In this document: positions 6,865-9,894 of the stretch, in pieces
Numbering within the stretch: position 1 is the first letter of the stretch
Layout: every line of letters begins with the position of its first letter
Notes under the pieces: generated by a model
The model's input: the letters and a program-made list of their open reading frames with translations, nothing else
What the model was told of the DNA's origin: nothing
Databases searched by the model: none
Made by a program: the position numbers and the translations under genes
Origin: JBBRGG01 sp038240875
GTDB lineage: Bacteria; Planctomycetota; Phycisphaerae; Phycisphaerales; UBA1924
Length of the DNA: 9,894 nucleotides
Direction: 5' to 3'
Assembly: GCA_038240875.1 (NCBI GenBank)
Contig: JBBRGG010000134.1
Span: forward strand, 1-9,894

Positions 6865-7754
6865 ATGGCCATACGCCGCCTTAATGCGATCCCCGAAGCA
6901 CGCAGCGGGTGGGAATGGCACCTGCTCTACGGCAAATCAACACGAGCAAGGATGTGTAGCGGATCACGGATGTCGAAGGCCGTACGTTCATTTCGCCGAG
7001 CGGAAAGACCGCGCTATTTCGCAATAAAGATACTCTTCGCAGAAAAATATACGAAGTCGCGACTCGAAAACGCCTCTACATCTTAGATGAGAAGGCACTC
7101 GACGAACAACCTGCATGGAGCCCCGATGTGCTTCTGATCGTGTTTGCGAAGGGCGATAACTCGTAATTGCCGACTCGGAAAGTGGTGAAGTATTTCAACG
7201 CATCTCGATTCCCCCCAGACCTCGTACCGAAGGCTTTGCCTTAGGGCCGGACTGAATCCAGGATGGCACGCTGATCGCTACGTGCAGGTCGTCGCCCTTT
7301 GGTATTGTCGTTTTCAAGGTGGATACTGGCGAGATAGTCTTCAAACAACCCGACTTCATTGGGACGTCAGTGTCGTGTTCAGTCAGGATGGTCGCGACAT
7401 GGCCTGGTGTGGCGAGCGCGGCATTGAGATTGTGGATACCGCGACTTGGACCAAGATCCACGTGTTGCAGTGACCCGCCCCGCTCAAAAGGTCGAGCAGG
7501 GCTGGCTCGCCCTCAACCCCGATGACAAACGGCTCGCGGTCAACGCTCAGAACCGCATCTGTCATATCTATGACATATTCAACGGCGACGAAGTGCTCCA
7601 GCTTCGCGATCACGTTGGCAGCGTCATGAGCGCGGCATGGAGTGCCGACGGCCAAACGCTGGTAACAGGCGGGTATGACAAACGCGTCATGATCTATCGA
7701 GCAAGGCAACGTCGCGAGCGAGCCGCCGACTCGGAAGCAACGCCAACGAAATAA
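6865..7754 (+). pseudogene. Decayed WD40-propeller gene (Ser/Thr kinase C-terminus type)
   Basis: Consecutive pieces of one beta-propeller are spread over all three plus-strand frames. Piece 1 (6865 to about 6930) reads IRRLNAIPEARSGWEWHLLYG, the lead-in that joins the kinase/TPR part to WD40 repeats in many planctomycete proteins. Piece 2 (about 6930-7163) reads DVEGRTFISPSGKTALFRNK and AWSPDVLLIVFAKGDN, with an in-frame TAG at 6957. Piece 3 (7160 to about 7370) reads VIADSESGEVFQRISI and GIVVFKVDTGEIVFK, with a TGA at 7253. Piece 4 (about 7370-7470) reads VVFSQDGRDMAWCGERGIEIVD. Piece 5 (about 7470-7754) is the best WD repeat, GSVMSAAWSADGQTLVTGGYDKRVMIY, and ends at TAA 7752. At least four frameshifts and two nonsense codons rule out a working product. 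No kinase domain remains in the window. Family assignment is from motif recognition. Confidence 0.8.
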
Positions 7755-8062
7755 AAAAGGCGAAGTTTAACCAACGCCACGATTCTTCGAGCGTTTCTGC
7801 GCAACGTGCAAATGTGTTGCCTGCATGATGCCAACCATCGCGCGAGGGCATAGGCAGAACTCACCTACCGCTTTGCCGATTATTAAAACTGGTGGCCGAG
7901 CGCGATCTCTAAGAAGAGAGCTACATACTGGATTTCTTAGAACGTGTATACGAAACGAATACGGCCCGAGGAGTTGCCCGGGCCGTGGAGGTGATTGTGT
8001 GTTTCTTGATCGTGGATCAGACGAGCAATCAGGCGCTCGCCTAATCAGTTGCACTTGAGAGA
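7755..8062. other. Intergenic region downstream of two converging genes
   Basis: The WD40 remnant (plus) and the PEP-CTERM-like gene (minus) converge here. No gene is visible. It contains an imperfect hairpin at 7818-7856, where TGCCT and ATGCC on the left pair with GGCAT and AGGCA on the right, with a 5-base bulge. It also has a small stem TCTCT-4-AGAGA at 7906-7919, and the terminator at 7961-7986. Confidence 0.5.
7961..7986 (-). terminator. Rho-independent-like terminator of the PEP-CTERM-like gene
   Basis: ACGGCCCG (7961-7968) and CGGGCCGT (7979-7986) form a perfect 8-bp GC-rich stem with a 10-base loop, about 75 bases after the stop codon. In minus-strand orientation it is followed by ATTCGTTTCG, a short T-rich stretch rather than a pure U-run. 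Confidence 0.65.
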
Positions 8063-8833
8063 TCAGTTGCGACGGCGACGTGCGGCTATGAGCCCGCTTA
8101 GGCCGAGAAGAACAGCAGCACCGGGCGTGGGGACAAAGTTGCCTTCGACGACAATGTAGAAGGTGGCGGGAGGATTTGGTGCAGCGCCAAAACCGAATGG
8201 ACCGAACTCAGTGGGACTGCCAGCAAGACCGGAGATGCCACCAGCGTCATAGGCCCAGACTGCGCTGGCCGCGTTAGCGAAGCCAACCGCCGGAGTAGTC
8301 GCGCGCCAGCCGTTGAGCTCGTCGGTGCTACCGAGTTGCACGCCAACTGCGAACGAGCCGAAGCCGGTGATGAGATCTGTGTTGAAGGGAACGGTAAAGA
8401 TTGGGTTCACGCCATCGCCAATGCTAACCAGGCTCGTGACCGAAGCGGTTACGGCGCCGAGGTTGGCGTTGCCGATGAGGTTAGAGGGTGTATCGATTTG
8501 GGTATCAGGCGATGTGACGTTCGTGGTAAGCGACGACCAGTAAAGGCTGACGCTAGTGGCCGGGGCTCCGGCGACCTGGCGGATGCCGACGGTGACTCTG
8601 GTCACTTCAAGTGCGGTTGCCGCGCCGCGAGCGAGGTTGGAAATTGGCACATCATCAAACAGGATGCGCGAGTTGCTGGCCACCGTGGCAGCGCCGAAGA
8701 ACCCTGCCTGGCCGACGTTGACGCGGGAACCAGTCTGCACGCTTGCGTCATAGATAATTGCTGCCTGAGCAGTAGCCGACAGGCCAGCCACGATAGCCAA
8801 TGCCGGAACGAACGAAAGAACGGATCGCTTCAT
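8063..8833 (-). CDS. Exported PEP-CTERM-like surface protein
   Basis: This 256-residue protein has a classic Sec signal peptide: MKRS, a hydrophobic core SVLSFVPALAIVAGL, and cleavage expected after AQA at residue 24. The mature part, IIYDASVQTGSRVNVGQAGFF onward, is rich in Ser, Thr, Ala, Gly and Val with almost no Lys, and looks like a beta-sandwich surface domain; no catalytic motif is visible. The last 23 residues begin VPTPGAAVLLGL and end with four arginines and Asn. That is the PEP-CTERM-type sorting tail of Phycisphaerales, thought to be processed by an exosortase-like enzyme. No exosortase is present in the window. ATG 8833 has GGAGA about 7 bases upstream. The gene stands alone, with its own sigma70-like promoter and GC-rich terminator. 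The export call is firm; the function of the mature domain is unknown. Confidence 0.85.
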   Translation of the reverse strand: MKRSVLSFVPALAIVAGLSATAQAAIIYDASVQTGSRVNVGQAGFFGAATVASNSRILFDDVPISNLARGAATALEVTRVTVGIRQVAGAPATSVSLYWSSLTTNVTSPDTQIDTPSNLIGNANLGAVTASVTSLVSIGDGVNPIFTVPFNTDLITGFGSFAVGVQLGSTDELNGWRATTPAVGFANAASAVWAYDAGGISGLAGSPTEFGPFGFGAAPNPPATFYIVVEGNFVPTPGAAVLLGLSGLIAARRRRN

Positions 8834-8849
8834 GTATATCTCTCCAGAT

Positions 8850-8861
8850 GGGCTTTAGCCC
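8850..8861 (-). other. Short leader hairpin next to the Shine-Dalgarno
   Basis: GGGCT and AGCCC pair around two bases in the 5' leader of the PEP-CTERM-like gene. The stem ends only about 5 bases before the GGAGA ribosome binding site (8841-8845). It could affect ribosome access, but a 5-bp stem is weak evidence. Confidence 0.25.
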
Positions 8862-8909
8862 GTGAATAGTCAGACCACAGCCCACGCGGGCGGAGGTGGT
8901 CAAGAATAT

Positions 8910-8939
8910 AACATACTACCATTCTCATTCTTTTGTCAA
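8910..8939 (-). promoter_or_regulatory. Sigma70-like promoter of the PEP-CTERM-like gene
   Basis: On the minus strand a perfect -35 TTGACA (8934-8939) is followed by an 18-base spacer and TATGTT (8910-8915, 4/6 to TATAAT). The region is AT-rich compared with its flanks. It leaves a leader of about 70 bases to the ATG at 8833. This is the best promoter in the window. Confidence 0.6.
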
Positions 8940-9182
8940 GTGAATTTGTGCGAGAATCGCGATGAGTGAACTGGATACTTTGAGCCCACGTCGCGCCAAC
9001 GCCCGAGAATAACCGCCCAAGTTCTCGCCGCCGCTTGGGAATTAGTTGCGATATCGGATAATACAGGCACTAAGACACGCCCGATTTTGAACAATGATTT
9101 ACATGAGCGTTCTCCGAACTTGGCTTAGGTGTGGATGGTTGCGCACGCTTCATGGTTATGCCTTCAAATGATGCGCGGCTGA
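8940..9182. other. Intergenic region with competing inverted repeats
   Basis: CGAGAA (9004-9009) can pair with TTCTCG (9022-9027), and CCCAAG (9016-9021) with CTTGGG (9034-9039). The two interlock and cannot both form as simple hairpins. There is no T-run, so this is not a clear terminator for the NRPS-like gene. A 27-codon minus-strand frame (9153 to 9070, MKRAQPSTPKPSSENAHV...) with a GAAGG 7 bases upstream is visible, but is too short to support. Confidence 0.4.
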
Positions 9183-9894
9183 TTACTCAACCGGCTGCAC
9201 CGGGCACCCCGCGAACTCAAGTTTCGCAGGCAGCATTTCATTTTTCATGACGACGCCGTTGGGCGCAACCCATGTTTCTTCGCCGATGTCCGCGCCATAA
9301 AACACAACACTATTCTCACCGATGGTTGCGTTGCGGCGAACGTGCACCGGCGCGAGTTTGAGCACGCGGTCTTCAAAGCTATGTGCCTGGAAGTTTGCGT
9401 TTACAGTTGCTCCGTCGGCGATGTTCAGCATGTCAGGATCAACTAGCTGAGAGAAACCGGGGCCGAGCACGACACGTCGGCCAATCTTCGCGCCCGTCGC
9501 ACGCAGGAACATGTTTAGGAGCAAGGTGCCTTGCAGCAATGCGAGTGGCCCAATCGCGTAAAACTGCCACGCTACGTACAGAAAATCCCAACGACTGCAC
9601 CAGCACGACCAGAGCGGATGCTGACCAGCGCGAACCCTTCCGAGCAGCATCCACTTGAGGCCGAGCACGAACAGGCACTCTGCGATGAGCGCGGCCAAGG
9701 TCAGCGCTGGCGCGATCAGGAATGCCATCCACATCCAACTGGCGTCGGCACTGAAACGCTGCATCAATACAAACCATCCGAGTGCCAAGAGTAACGGGAT
9801 TGTCGGCAGAGCAAAGCGAAGTGATTCCCAAAAGACTCGTGAGACTTTGCGTATGAAACTTGGTTCGTGTGTCAAGCGCCGATCAGCCACGACT
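9183..9894 (-). CDS. Pls/PosA-type NRPS-like protein, C-terminal part
   Basis: The visible 236 codons match the C-terminal region of the Pls/PosA non-ribosomal-peptide-synthetase-like family (TIGR02353), whose full proteins carry adenylation and carrier domains before a membrane and acyltransferase-like part. The frame is open to the window edge; the first apparent codon at 9890 is a GTG preceded by another valine codon. The true start is therefore outside and the gene is partial at its 5' end. Three hydrophobic segments are seen: ALPTIPLLLALGWFVLM (about 27-43 of the visible part), WMWMAFLIAPALTLAALIAE (52-71, continuing to about 80) and YAIGPLALLQGTLLLNMFLR. They are followed by hexapeptide-repeat left-handed beta-helix sequence: IGRRVVLGPG, LNIADGATVNANFQAH, RRNATIGENSVVFYGADIGE and THE-like turns ending WVAPNGVVMKNE. 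Members such as Pls of Streptomyces make epsilon-poly-lysine; the product here cannot be predicted. Confidence 0.8.
   Translation of the reverse strand, partial: VVADRRLTHEPSFIRKVSRVFWESLRFALPTIPLLLALGWFVLMQRFSADASWMWMAFLIAPALTLAALIAECLFVLGLKWMLLGRVRAGQHPLWSCWCSRWDFLYVAWQFYAIGPLALLQGTLLLNMFLRATGAKIGRRVVLGPGFSQLVDPDMLNIADGATVNANFQAHSFEDRVLKLAPVHVRRNATIGENSVVFYGADIGEETWVAPNGVVMKNEMLPAKLEFAGCPVQPVE

Noticed and set aside
8336..8869. 177-codon plus-strand frame
   Set aside because: Antisense to the signal-peptide-bearing PEP-CTERM-like gene and without its own domain.
9070..9153. 27-codon minus-strand frame after the NRPS-like gene
   Set aside because: A plausible GAAGG precedes it, but the length is too short and no conservation can be checked.

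Overview
The window most likely comes from a planctomycete of the Phycisphaerae/Phycisphaerales type. Three sequence signs support this. One is a secreted protein ending in a short hydrophobic segment and an arginine run (PTPGAAVLLGL...AARRRR). Another is a set of GC-type dockerin repeats (DxDxDGGITGxDxxxFF, ending GGC). The third is the remnant of a WD40 propeller of the kind that follows planctomycete Ser/Thr kinases, recognised by its 'AIPEARSGWEW' lead-in. This placement is from family knowledge only; there is no rRNA in the window.

Layout, left to right. Every intact gene is on the minus strand. (1) 109-1731: a COG2509-type FAD-dependent dehydrogenase with no visible Shine-Dalgarno. (2) 1864-2783: a class I SAM-dependent methyltransferase with an N-terminal zinc ribbon, broken into two reading frames at an A-AAA-AAG run. 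(3) 2829-3536: a gene-free stretch. (4) 3537-5275: three small co-oriented soluble-protein genes, each with its own leader. They encode DUF2934, a PRC-barrel protein and a bacterial eRF1-like (baeRF-type) protein; a strong hairpin separates the last two. (5) 5312-5878: a gap with no convincing gene. (6) 5879-7754: a zone of debris. It holds a stand-alone three-repeat dockerin ORF, a second dockerin tail fragment, and a plus-strand WD40 pseudogene spread over several frames with in-frame stops. (7) 8063-8833: an exported PEP-CTERM-like surface protein with a good promoter and terminator. (8) 9183-9894: the C-terminal part of a Pls/PosA-type NRPS-like membrane protein with a left-handed beta-helix acyltransferase fold, running off the right edge.

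No operon-level pathway joins these genes. The DUF2934/PRC-barrel/baeRF trio is the only group that looks functionally linked, probably by stress response, and that is inference. I found no CRISPR array, transposase, integrase, tRNA or rRNA, and no clear defence or other novel system. The most distinctive observation is the methyltransferase frame break, which lies exactly on a dnaX-type -1 slippery heptamer in the correct phase.
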